Shown piece by piece: positions 1 to 10,688 of a stretch of 44,954 bases of DNA (positions are counted from its first letter, which is position 1; every line of letters begins with the position of its first letter). The stretch is from contig JFHB01000237.1 of NCBI GenBank assembly GCA_000729835.1, positions 1-44,954 on the forward strand, written 5' to 3'. This DNA is from Atkinsonella hypoxylon (Eukaryota; Ascomycota; Sordariomycetes; Hypocreales; Clavicipitaceae). A program made the position numbers and the translations under genes. The notes below the pieces were generated by a model, which ran no database searches, was not told where the DNA came from, and saw only the letters and a list, made by a program, of their open reading frames with translations.

Positions 1-507
1 TTTGCTTCTATAGTTATATAAACTTCTAACGCTAAAATATAGAGGCTAAGAACTTAATTACTAATAATAGTAAATATAAAGATAACTACTAAGATAAGGA
101 TAAAAGAGAAATTTTTCTCTATAATTAAATAATTATAACGTTTAAGGGACCTAAAAACTTCTTTTTTACTGTATTAAGGCTATTTTAGCTAAGAGTAAAA
201 TAGAGGTTAAATAGGCTAGCTAGTATTTATAATATAGCAATTGTTTTTAACTAGACCTAGCCCTTTTTAGCTTAAAAAAGCTGTAGAAATTTTCTTTCTC
301 TCTTAATTAAATAATTCCTTATAATATAGAGCTTTTATCTCTATAATTTTCTTCTTTCTTATATTAGTAATATTTAAGCTAAAGTACTCTTCTATCTTTA
401 ATACTTAGTAGCTTTTTTTTCTTCTTTCTTCTAAGATCTCTATAAAAAACCTTTTAATTATATAACGCACTTTAATTAGAATAAGTCCCTAGTAAAGCCT
501 CTATTTT
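1..507. other. AT-rich mutated DNA, no identifiable gene
   Basis: This stretch is dominated by TA, TT and AA steps, with stop codons in every frame. I could not match it to any of the elements elsewhere in the window. It probably belongs to a further decayed transposon, but nothing in it identifies the family. Confidence 0.5.
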
Positions 508-989
508 TATTGCCTTAAAACTAAACCTCTAAATAACTATATAGCCTATACTAAAGTAGGTAATAATATAGTATATATTAAGATTAAAGAGAATTAGTAA
601 AGAGCAAGATATTTATTAGTATATACTATTAAACAATAGTAGGTAAGAAGATTAAATAGTTAAAAAAGAGTAGAAATAAAATATTAATTGCAACTTAAAA
701 GATATATATACGCAAAAAGGAGCTAAATATATTAAAGAGTTAGAGAAAGTATTACTAGCAGTAAAGTAATATCTTTTAAGAGTTAAGTGTTATAAATTAA
801 AGTAGGCTAAAAGATATTAATTAATTAAAAGGGCAAAAGCCTAAAAAGAATTAGCAGAAGCTGCTTACGCACTTGCTTACTTAAACTATTTAGACGTTTA
901 GGCGATGCGCACTCTTATAGAGAAAACCTATATGTAGCATCCCTTGCAAAGCTAATATAAGAGCGCAAGGGGGTAACCCTGCCGCGACA
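508..989 (+). repeat. R487 repeat, copy A (LTR-like), heavily RIP-mutated
   Basis: This 482-bp block aligns almost end to end with 30462-30948. The differences are mostly C-to-T and G-to-A, with this copy carrying the T or A state. The right edge ends in CGACA; the better preserved copy B starts with TGTCG, so the intact repeat would have had short TG...CA terminal inverted repeats like an LTR. No target duplication is visible at either end. It could be a solo LTR of an unidentified element or a non-autonomous element. The reading frame through it is lysine-rich but not recognisable. Confidence 0.55.
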
Positions 990-3655
990 CACTATATACT
1001 GCAGATAGTTAGGGTTAAGTTAGACCTAGGCCCTAAAGACAATAGGCTAGCAACGCGCCTGTAGTTCTTTATAGACAGAGACATTGTTTAGGCTGAAGCA
1101 AACAACTGCCTCTAAGCTAGTTGCGCTGCAGCATCTATATAGACCTGCGCTAAAATTAACGCCTATATATAGTGGCTAACGGACTAACTCTAAGCGATCG
1201 CAAATATTGTAGCCCTAAAGAAGCCCTAGAGCGCCTCTAGACAGCTACTATAGTAGAACTAGTAAGCCTATAAGGCAAAAAGGGAAGCTAATATAGCCCT
1301 AAAATAATAGTACACTAGCAGAACTAACAACAACTAGCAGCTTACTACTAAGGTAGTAGCATTCTAAGACTAAGTTATAAGAGAGAAATAGAGAAAAGCC
1401 TAGAGAAATACTATTAATAGAGCTAAATCCTACTACAGTAACCTCTAGAGCCTTAAAAGATAGGCTAAGTTATATAGCAGCTTCCTCTTAGAAACTAGCT
1501 AAGTACTAACGCTAGTCTATATAGTAAATAGTGCTGCAGTTATAGCTATAATATATATAGAGAAAGCTACTGCCTTTACTAAAAGGTTCTTTCTAGAGTT
1601 TAAGGTTAACTTAACTAATATTCTAAACCTATAATTCCTCTATCTTAATACTACTCTATTCCTACTAAAGAACTACTTTATAGAAGACAATATAAAGGAT
1701 ATACTATATAATATAGTAAGCTAGAAGGCACTAAAAGACAATAAGCTACTAGCTAGCTTCCTAAAAGCCTATAGGCTGCCTATAAGAAAGGTCTTAATAT
1801 ATTTACTTAATACTAGCTGCTAGCTTAACTACTACTTAGCTCTCTTCTAAAAAGCAAGAGTTATAGTACTTAAAAAGCCTAAAAAGCTTCTAAAAGACCT
1901 CTAAAAGGCAGAAGAGTAAAGACCTATCTCTCTACTTAATGTTATAGAGAAAGTACTAAAAGCAGTAGTAGTACAGCAGCTTATCTATACTACTAAGAAG
2001 AGGTTGCTTCTATTAGAGCTCTAGATAGATAATAGAGTAAATAGGTTTACTAAAGTAGCCTTTAGCACACTTATAGAGGTTGTTTATATAGCTTAGCACT
2101 ATAGTAAAACTACTTTACTATTGTAGCTAAATATCTTTACAGCCTTTAATATAGTTAGCTACATTAAACTAGTTTATATATTAGTTTAAGTAGAACTTCT
2201 AAACTAAATAGTAGCTTAAGTCTATAGCTTTACTACCTTAAGGTTAGTGTACCTCTACTTTACTAAAAAAATAATAAAGAAGCTAGCTATATCTATAGAG
2301 GTACTATAGAGGTTCTTTATTTTCTTTATTCTTTTCTTACTATATATTGTACTTCTATATAAAAAACTTAAAGAAGTAAATACTACTATTACACTAAAGT
2401 TCTTTAACAATATTAATATTATTATATATAGAAGAAGTATAGTAAAGACTTAAGAGTAGCTTAAGTACACTTAAGTAATCTATAAGAAGTAGTTAAAAGA
2501 GTTTAGCCTTTAATTTAATCTAGTAAAAAGTAAGCTTTTATACTTTACTAAAGGCTATAGAGTAAATATAACGCTAGTTTAGCTTAGCACTATAATAATT
2601 TAGCCTATATAGTTAGTAAGGTTCTTTAGCGTATAAATCTCTAGAAAACTATAATAAAAAGCCTATTTAGCTAAGGTTAAAGTAAAGCTAGAGTAGTAGC
2701 AGCTTACTCTTACTATACTAGCAGCTTTAATATAGAAATATTAGTTTAAAGAAGCTTAACTAATATATATATAAGTTATTTAGAATATAGTTACCTATAG
2801 AGTAAGTATATACTATACTTTAACTTAAAGTAAAGAGAAACTATATAGTATAGCTAAAGCTCTTATTAAAGAATAGCTTACTTACTTATATAGAGTTCTT
2901 AGAGCCTATAAAGCTACTCTATAGGCTTTAGCTAAGATAAAGGTAGTAATTCTCTCTTTAAACCTCTACTTAAACTATAGAGCCTATAAATTTAGAAAAA
3001 GAATTAAATAGAATAGTATAGTAAACTAAATACACTAGGTATATACTTTAGTAGCTACTTAACTTTAATACTTAAGGCTATATAGATAAAGATATACCTT
3101 TTAAGCCTTAAGTAGTAATGCTTTAGGCTAAAGAGAAGACTTATCTACTAAACTAAAACTAAAAATAGAATAAAAGAAAAAATAGCTAGTAGAATAAATA
3201 GAAGTAGTATATAGCTACTATAAGCTAGTTTTAGTAGAAAACCTCTTTAACTTTAAGACTATAAAAAAGGCCCTTAAGCTACACTAGAACTTAACTAAGT
3301 ATAAGTTAGCTATCTTTACCTAATTATATACTAAGAAAATAGGCTTAAACCTCTTTTTATATAGTTATAATATACCTAATGTATTAATACCTCTATACTG
3401 CTATAAGAGCAGCAATAAGGTTATCTATTACCTAATTATTATATACTTACTATATAACTACCTTAGACTAAATAGTAGCACTTTACCTCTACTAAGGAAC
3501 CTTAGGGATATTAAGGCAGCCCTTAACGCCCTAAAGCTAGCAGCTATACTAGTTAAGTAGATCCTTAATATAGACTAACTTTTGCAATTCTACCTAGTAG
3601 AATAGCTTTAAAGAGATAAAGAGAAAAGAAATAAACTATACTTTAAAGACTAAAT
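990..3655 (+). pseudogene. LINE (Tad1-like non-LTR retrotransposon) ORF2 relic: linker, reverse transcriptase, C-terminal region
   Basis: Read in one frame (first bases divisible by 3), with TAG and TAA treated as mutated Gln or Trp codons, this gives a LINE-type ORF2. A segment resembling the linker after the endonuclease (about 1330-1650) leads into reverse transcriptase. Landmarks are PISLLNVIEKVLKAVV at 1923-1970, a region matching the LDIxGAFDxV core near 2130-2165, and the catalytic box at 2400-2411, which now reads F-F-N-N instead of F-x-D-D. A C-terminal region resembling the one after RT in Tad1 and CgT1 relatives ends near 3610-3655. The Cys/His cluster expected near 3395-3460 is mostly Tyr now, as TGT-to-TAT change would give. 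A full endonuclease and ORF1 are missing, so the copy is probably 5'-truncated. No functional product is expected. The family is fairly secure; the exact ends are not. Confidence 0.72.
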
Positions 3656-4580
3656 AAAGAGCATTAAGTAACTACTTTACTAATAAACTAACTTAAGAAA
3701 TAGCCTTAGGTATAACTTATATATAAGCTAAGATATATTATAAGGTAGAATATATATAGATATAGTATAGAATTAGAATAAATATACAGTAAAGGTATAG
3801 TTTTATTTATTTTATAGTATAACTATTTTTATACTGCCCTTAAGGTAGAACCTAAAGGAGCTTATCTAGCTACTAGTTCTCCTTAGTTAGTTGCCTTACG
3901 CTTTAAGGCCTAAGCTAAGCTTACTATAATAATAGTTTAGTGCTACAGCTTCTATAGAATACCTTTAAGAGCATTAGTAATTCTTTTCTCTACTTCTATT
4001 ATATTATAGTGCTAGTATAGAGCTAAAGCAGCAGTAGTAAAAGTATAAAATAGAGCTAAAGAGGCTAAAGGATTATTAATAGTACACTTAGCTACTTCCT
4101 AAATAGCTTTATATTTATAAGCTAGAACTTACTAAGGTTAGCAATAAGTTATACTTAAGACTAAGGAAGAACTTTATTGCTTTTTTACTACCTTTAGTAA
4201 ACTTAGCTTAAAAGTTAAGTAATACTTAAATTTTATTTTAGTAAACTAAGAACTACTTTAGCTACTAAAGTATTAGTAAAAAGAGCTTAACTTAGAACTA
4301 AAGGTACTTATAGAAGTACAATAATAACGTTAAAATATATAGCTAAAATATAAACTACTAGTACCTATAATATTAAGTTAAAGCTAAAACTATTATAGAG
4401 AAGAGGTAGAACCTACTCTACTAATAGTAGCACTAAATAGTAGAGTTATAGGCGTAGAAAATATATAGTTAGTATAGCTAGTTATAGATAGCACTAAGCT
4501 AGAGCTAAGTTAGTAAAGGTACTAATAAAGAGGTAAAGCACTTACGCTAAAGGCTAAAGTAGCTAAATTCTTAAGTATTT
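3656..4580. other. Region after the LINE frame, probably its 3' untranslated part
   Basis: The LINE reading frame continues here, but stop density rises steeply: I counted 36 stops in about 215 codons from 3936. A Gln/Lys-rich, coiled-coil-like reading can be made only by ignoring all of them. I therefore treat it as the likely 3' untranslated region of the LINE or as unassigned DNA. Confidence 0.35.
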
Positions 4581-4592
4581 TTAAAAATTTTT

Positions 4593-4605
4593 AAAAAAAA
4601 AAAAA
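4593..4605 (+). other. 13-A tract, possible LINE poly(A) tail
   Basis: An uninterrupted run of 13 A residues lies within a wider A/T-only patch (about 4575-4617), downstream of the LINE frame and on its sense strand. LINE copies often end in such a tail. No target duplication was found to prove it. Confidence 0.3.
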
Positions 4606-4617
4606 TTTAATAAAAAT

Positions 4618-5526
4618 TATTCTTTAACTTAAGTTAAAATAAATAAAAGATAAAGATAAAGTAAAGAACTTATAAAGGCAGTAAAGAGGTAGAGTTAAGA
4701 AGCTATTTCTATATAATATAGAAAAAATTAGTAAAAAATTTAATAAAAAAGAGAAGTATTTAGCTTATAGCTATATAGCGCTACTATATAAAGACTAGCT
4801 AAAGGCCTAGCTTAAGGGGGTTTAGAAAGAATATATAGAAGAAAAAGCTTAGAAAAAGAAAAAGAAAGAAAAAGAATATAAATCTAAAGAAGCTCCCTTT
4901 ACTTATAGTTATAGCTAACTTACTTTAGTAAGTAAAGTTAAACTTAGCCTATACTCTATAGGTAGGTAGAGACTAGTGTAGCACTAAACTATAACTCTAG
5001 AGGCTTATAGTATATACACTTTAACTTACTTATAGAGAGACTATAACTTACCTTCTACTTAATATAGTAGTTCTAGAGGCATAAGTAAATTAGGCTTATT
5101 AGCACTAAGTTGTAACTAGCCTAGGCGTTCTTACTTCTACTTAACCTAATTAGTTAATAATATATATAACTATATAGCAGCTAATAGTAAGTAAGGTAAT
5201 AGTAAGAGCTACTAAGCAGCGCTAAGGCGCTACTAGTGCAGTAAAGCTAAAGGCCCTTTACTTCTCTCTTCCCCCCCTCCCCCCTCTTTTTTACTACTTA
5301 AATATATATATAGGCGTATATATATATATCTAGCAACGCTGCTATAGCTGTTAGCCTAGCGCAGTAGAGCACCTACTGTTTATAGTAGGGACCTTACTAG
5401 AGCTACTTAGGCCCTGCAGCAGTATTTATTATAGAAGCACTAGGGTTTTCCTCCTTGCTACAGGGTTTTTCCACAGTGGACTAATAACTAAGCAGGGGTT
5501 CTAGCTTTCTAGCGTAATTTAATAAT
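4618..5526. other. Unassigned AT-rich DNA with a C-rich tract
   Basis: One frame (from 4739) runs to about 5290 with a moderate stop density of about 15 in 180 codons. Its conceptual product is Lys-rich and not recognisable. A pyrimidine tract with 7 and then 6 consecutive C residues lies at 5271-5284. The stretch from 5385 to 5510 keeps more GC than its surroundings and ends near a junction with the Gypsy-C fragment. No transposon family could be assigned. Confidence 0.4.
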
Positions 5527-7043
5527 AATAATACTTAGCCTAAAAAATAGAGACTATACCTAAGCCTTAGAATAAATACAATAGATAATACTATACCTAA
5601 TAAGGCTTCTAGCTTAAGGATTATAGGTAAAGGGCTTTTAATTCTTATTTACCTCTAAAAGATAACTAAAACTAGAAGTAAGGTTAAAAGTAACCTTTAG
5701 GTAAAAGAAACTATATAATATAGAGATACTTTAAATACTTTAGTACTTTTCTAAAAGAATAGAAGCTACTATAATTTCTAAAGAATCTATTAAAGTAATA
5801 CTTTAATAGTAAAGCTAAAAAGAGCTAAGATACTAAAAAAGACTAAGATTAAGTATTTAGTAACTTTAAATATTAGTATATAAATTAATAAGTACTATAT
5901 TATATTAGAAACAATAATCTTTAGCTAAATCTAGTAGATAAAAGGCTAAATCTATATTAGAAGTAAAATAACTAAAGTAATATATAGTTTTAAACCTTTA
6001 AGGAATAAATAGATTCTATATAGAAAATTACTAATATTAGTTACTTTAAACCCTTTAACAATAGAAATATCTATAAGCTAATTTTATATAAAGAAAAGTA
6101 TACTACTTTCTATAATATAGAGCTATAGATCTAAGCTATTAAAGACTACTATAGCTATAGTGTAATTAACGCCTAAGAAGCTATTTATATTAAGCTCTAA
6201 ACTCTCTTTAAAGGGAATATATTAATATAGTATAAGTAGTATCTAGATTACTATAAAAAACAGCTATTTTTAGTAGTTTAAACTCTATTTATACTACTAT
6301 TTATAAAGAATTTAGTATATAGATCTAGAATATAATAATATAGCTAGATTTAGCTAAGTTTATAGAGTAAAATATAATTAAAGAAAAATTATTTAGGGAA
6401 TTTACCTCTAGAGTATTTTAATATACTTATATAAAGAGTAAAACTACTAATCTTTAGCTTCTTTTAAGACTTTATTATAAGCTATACCTAGGATTATAAT
6501 AGCTATACTTAATTTTAACAATAAAAGACCTAAGATCTATATATATTACTATAGTAAATAATAAGGTTAAGGATCTATAAGAATGCCTTAGGGATTTAGA
6601 AAAATAATAAAAATTAGAAAACTATAAGGAAGGTATTAATACTTACTACACTTAAAGTAAATTTAATAGTAAGAACTTTAAAAACAATAAAGCAGCTTAA
6701 GGTAACTAAACTAACTAGAATAAAAGTAATAGTTAATTTTAGTTTTAACCTTTATTCTATAAAGATTACTAGAATAATTATTCTTAATACCTACTGTAAA
6801 ACTAGAGGAATTAGCTACTAAGAGAGTAGTAACTTTAGCCTTAGTAGAACTAGAATTTAGGGGCTAGCTAGAATTATTAGCTAAGGCTGCAGTATCCTTA
6901 GTAGCTCTAACGTTTTTAACAATAGAGCCTACTATAGAATAATAAGGAATATACCTATATAATAACGTTTAAAGATAAATCTAACTAAAAAGACTATAAG
7001 AAGTACCTTAAAAGCTATAGATACTAGCTAATAGAAGAAGAAG
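5527..7043 (+). pseudogene. Gypsy-C gag fragment, copy 1
   Basis: This block aligns colinearly with about 21372-22890 of Gypsy-C copy 2, differing mainly by transitions. It corresponds to the middle and rear of a gag-like region: a capsid-like section followed by a Gln/Asn-rich section. The front part of gag seen in copy 2 is absent, so it is truncated on the left. On the right it stops abruptly where the Copia-1 LTR begins at 7044, while copy 2 continues into the protease. Every frame has many stops. Confidence 0.6.
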
Positions 7044-7737
7044 TGTTAAAAATAAGCTACCCTGTATAGCCTATTTTTATGCCTACTAGTTGCTCTATCA
7101 CGTAACCCTCATTAGGTCTTGTTACGTTGATTTTTGGTAGAGATATCGTTGTTACTAGATGCAAACATCTAGATTTAACTAAGGCAAAGTTGCCTAACCT
7201 ATAGTTAACTTTAACTGCGATTTTCTCCACAACTAGCAATAGTAGAAATTCAAGAAGTATACCATTCGAAAGCTAAGAATTAGGGCTATTTAATAGTATA
7301 ATTGTTGGATAGAGTTGCTTATAAGGGTTGCTTGTTATTAGTGGAATTTGTTAAATTGTGCACGTAGGTATCTTGTTTATATAGCTGTAAGTCGATTTTT
7401 TTGTTTTTATATAGTAAATCTTTTTGCGGAAATTATAAAGTAGCTTATAAGCCCCTTCTAGCAACTATAGCCCGCTAATATAGTTAGTAGGTCTATAAGG
7501 AACTGGAAAGATTTAAGATTCTATCCTTATTAAGTTCGTTACAGTGCTCTTAATATAAAGATACTACTATTACAGTTATCTATTGCCTCTACGTAATCTA
7601 TACTATACACTACAGCTTGATTTAGGCTGCTGCTGCTTCCACTACGTAATAATTGCTAGGAGCAATTACAGGTGCTAAATCTAAGAGACTACTACCCTCT
7701 TAGATATCTAGTTCTATAATCCCTATTATTTTCAATA
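7044..7737 (+). mobile_element. Copia-1 5' LTR, copy 1
   Basis: This 694-bp LTR begins TGTTAAAAATAAGC and ends TTTTCAATA. It matches 13506-14211 on the same strand and 34568-35265 and 41694-42391 on the opposite strand. The right end is set by the primer-binding site that follows and by the target duplication of copy 3. It interrupts Gypsy-C gag. A short open frame on its minus strand (7057-7239) is not a gene: it lies wholly inside the LTR and recurs at 35070-35252. Confidence 0.85.
7408..7414 (+). promoter_or_regulatory. Possible TATA box in Copia-1 LTR
   Basis: TATATAG follows a T-rich run about 365 bases into the LTR. It is conserved at 13882-13888 and, inverted, at 34895-34901 and 42021-42027. 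Position and conservation suit an LTR promoter, but such strings are common in this AT-rich DNA. Confidence 0.3.
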
Positions 7738-7751
7738 GGTTATAAGCCTAG
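7738..7751 (+). other. Copia-1 primer-binding site, copy 1 (mutated)
   Basis: GGTTATAAGCCTAG directly abuts the LTR. The better preserved copy 3 reads GGTTATGAGCCCGG, complementary to the anticodon stem-loop segment CGGGCTCATAACC of initiator tRNA-Met. Here TG has become TA, and a C has become T. Confidence 0.65.
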
Positions 7752-8687
7752 AAGACCTATCTGTAAGCTGTTAGCTCGCTAAAAATCTACTATTATGTAC
7801 TATATTACCTACTAGAAGCTATATTAAGACCTACGCTAGCAGCTATTGCTGCTAAAACTATTAGTAGCTTGCTGGAAGCTATTAATACCTGCTGCACACA
7901 CATCGCTAGCCACTATACTAGTGTTTTTATTCTGCCTACCCTGTGCCTCCTGCACTAGTTCTATGCACCTAGTGTATATATACTTTTAAAGCTATTCTTA
8001 ATAGCTAGGTTCTATTGTTGTGTAACATTAAAATATATACATCTGTACACATTACATTCGCACTGTAAATCGTTTTATTAGGCACTGCCTAATTAATTAT
8101 TTCCATTAAGAAATAAGCTTAGCGCTACACTATATTGCTTGTTGTTATGCTGTTATCTTGTATATTGTGCACCCTATGCACCTCTGTTAGTAGCTATACT
8201 ACAATTTGTAGTGTACGCCTAACAGCTCTTGTTGCTGTTAGATATTCCTGTGTTTTTAGTTGCAGAATCAATTTATATAGTAATCCCACTAGTTAGGATT
8301 TTAAAGTAGGAATTAGCTAGATATCCCTAAATTAGCTATGCCTAGGTCTCTACTAATATATTAGAACCTAATTAGAGAAGAATCTCCTAAATTTTTTAGC
8401 TAAAAATAGCTAGAACCTATGTTTTATGTCCCTTACAACTGCTTGTTAATCTAGTCTGCTATATAAATTGTATATGCATATAGATTGCAATATAACGCAG
8501 CCTTTAGAGCCTATTATACCTATTACAAAAGAAATTGGAGAAAAATCTTAGTATAATTTCTGAAAATATAGGGTACTTTTAGCCTATATTTAGTAAGAAT
8601 TATTACTGTTATTTACTACTATTTCTACTGTAATTTAGGCTATAATTAGCTATAAAGAGCGTTAAATTAGCTATTAAAACCCTTAAA
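7752..8687 (+). other. Copia-1 untranslated leader, copy 1
   Basis: About 940 bases separate the primer-binding site from the gag start. The leader retains more TG and CA than the rest of the window. It is shared with 14226-15169 and, inverted, 40738-41679. It contains a perfect 7-bp-stem hairpin at 7990-8006 (AGCTATT, CTT, AATAGCT). No convincing coding frame is seen. Confidence 0.6.
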
Positions 8688-10126
8688 ATAGCACTAAAAG
8701 GAATAAGCAAGGGAAAGAGCACAAGCCCTAAACAGGGTAGTGGTTCTAGTACACTAGCTACAGCTGCTGCTACTAGCTTTCCTAGTCCAGCTAGATCCCC
8801 CCCTTAGCTAGTAGATTTCTCTTCTAATAAAGAAGATTATATAGCTAAGAAGGCTCTAAAAGAAGCTAGATTAGCTTCTAAAAGAGTAGTGTAAGTCTAT
8901 AATGTTTAAGCTAATCTAAAAGCTTAAATAGATAAGCAATAAAAGACCCTAAATAGATTTATTAGGTATAGTAAAGCAAAATAAAGCTAAAATAAAGGTA
9001 ATATAGCTAATTTACTAAGTAAATTAGATACTATAATTACATCTATAGGTAATCTCTCTATAGGGTCTCCCTCTAAGGTAGTAGATCCTATTACTTCTAA
9101 AAGAGCTTCTAAAGTCTCTTTTAAAGCCCTTAAACCTTCTAGTTTCTCTAATAGTGCTACTTTTCTGCCTACTTTTAATAAAGGCACTATAAAAGAGTTA
9201 AATAAAAAGGTCTACTCTATTCTAGAGGCTACTAAGCTAAAAGGCCCTAAAAATTTTAAACAGTAAAAGTAAGCTTTAACTATTTAATTTAGAGCACTAG
9301 GATTCCCTTAATTTATTAATAATCCTAGTATAGCTAGTACATTAGTAGATTTAGAATAAGCTATTATCCTTATAATTATAAGAGATAGTTGCTAATCTAG
9401 ACCTTAAGCTGCTATAAGCTAGCATAAGTCCCCTGTAGATGCCTATAATGTTCTAGTTAGGCAATATTTATAGAGTGCTAAAATATAACGTAGTACGCTA
9501 TATGCTAGCTATTATAACTTATCGTTTTCGAACTTTAAGGGATCTTTAGAGGCCTTTAACGCTAATTTTAATAATTTACTAGCTAGATTACAGCTTTATA
9601 GTGTAGCTATTAATTCTATCAATTAAGTAAATTATTATATTAATGCATTAAAGAAGACCTTCTCTATGTAGGCTGAAAGGCAGCAATATTCTATTAGAGC
9701 TGCTAGAGCATAAGGTCTATCTGTAAAAATGCTAAATTTACAGTTCCTTATAGCTAACTTATTAGAAGAACAAAGAGATAAAAGCTCCTCTATATCTAAG
9801 GCTCTTAGTTATAAAGCTTCTAATTCTAATGGTTCTAATAATAATAAAGCTAACTAAGGAAAGAATCCTCCTAATTAGAAGAAGAATTCCGATTCTAATT
9901 CTAACGATTCTAATGCCTCTAAAGATACAGATAAAGCCTCTAAGAATAAGAAGAAGTAGAAGGGCTGAAGAAGAAGTAACAAAAATTCTGGGAACAAAGA
10001 GGGAGAAGCTGCTTTTGCTATAGGTTGTTATAACCTAGCTACTAGCAACCAGGATACTATAGAATCTAATGATTCTAGCAGTTCTAGTAGTAGTGATTCT
10101 GATTCTGATACTGAATCTACTACTAG
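8688..10126 (+). pseudogene. Copia-1 gag, copy 1, truncated
   Basis: This is the front of a Copia gag-pol polyprotein. The likely start codon is ATA at 8688, where the context (AAAATAGCACTAAAAGG) suggests an original ATG. The central part resembles a Copia capsid (UBN2-type) domain, roughly 9430-9790, followed by a Ser/Asn/Lys-rich tail near 9790-10120. Many TAG and TAA codons interrupt it where copy 2 or 3 has Gln or Trp codons. The frame is cut at about 10126 by the inverted Copia-2 LTR; in copies 2 and 3 the sequence continues toward the protease. Short open frames here (for example minus 8987-9187) are shadows of this gag. Confidence 0.75.
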
Positions 10127-10655
10127 TGATTATCAAAAGGAAGATAGAAGAGATAACAGAAGAGAGAAAAGATGAAGAAGCTTCTAGTGTATAGAAGAGT
10201 GTAAATTGCTTGCTTCCTTCCTCTAACTTAGGAGGGAGGAAGCGGCCTATATATAGCTAATTCTAAGAGAGAAAGAAAGAGAAGAGAAGAAGGAAAAACA
10301 AGAAGGGGGATAGCTAGATACCCAAAAATCCTGCAGCTTGTAGAGCAAGAGAATTCTAAGAGATGCTAAGTAATCTATTGCACTGCCTCTATAAGAGGGG
10401 CTAATATTAGTGTGTGTAGAGCCCTATAACAAAGGAAAGATAACAGACTAGATAACCTCTGTTGTATTCTATCCTAGTCCACTATACCTACTTGTTTCCT
10501 ACACTTAGTTGTTGTAACTAAGTTCCTTTATACTACTGTTGGAGTAGTAGTGCTAGTAACAGCTGTTAGAGCTAATATTGCGTAAAGCTAGCAATGTTAG
10601 TATCGCTAGTGTTGTAGCCACTTTTAGCACTAGTGTTAAAGCTACTTTTAATATA
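10127..10655 (-). mobile_element. Copia-2 3' LTR (element on minus strand)
   Basis: The left edge is where Copia-1 copy 1 stops matching copies 2 and 3, and a TG lies at the junction. The right edge is placed just before a polypyrimidine run that would be the polypurine tract of a minus-strand element. That gives about 529 bp, beginning TGATTATC and ending TAATATA. It includes a partial hairpin of CTTCCTTCCTC and GGAGGGAGGAAG near 10210-10240. There is no second copy in the window to confirm the ends. Confidence 0.45.
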
Positions 10656-10661
10656 CCCCCC
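10656..10661 (-). other. Putative Copia-2 polypurine tract
   Basis: Six consecutive C residues on the plus strand (G on the element strand) lie between the proposed LTR and the end of the minus-strand pol frame at 10689. This is where a polypurine tract belongs. Confidence 0.4.
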
Positions 10662-10688
10662 TAGATAGGTTGTTAGTTAATAAGCTAT

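Noticed and set aside
3936..4590. Possible coiled-coil protein if all TAG/TAA codons are read as Gln
   Set aside because: About 36 stops in 215 codons is too dense. Lack of TGA is not evidence here because TG is depleted everywhere.
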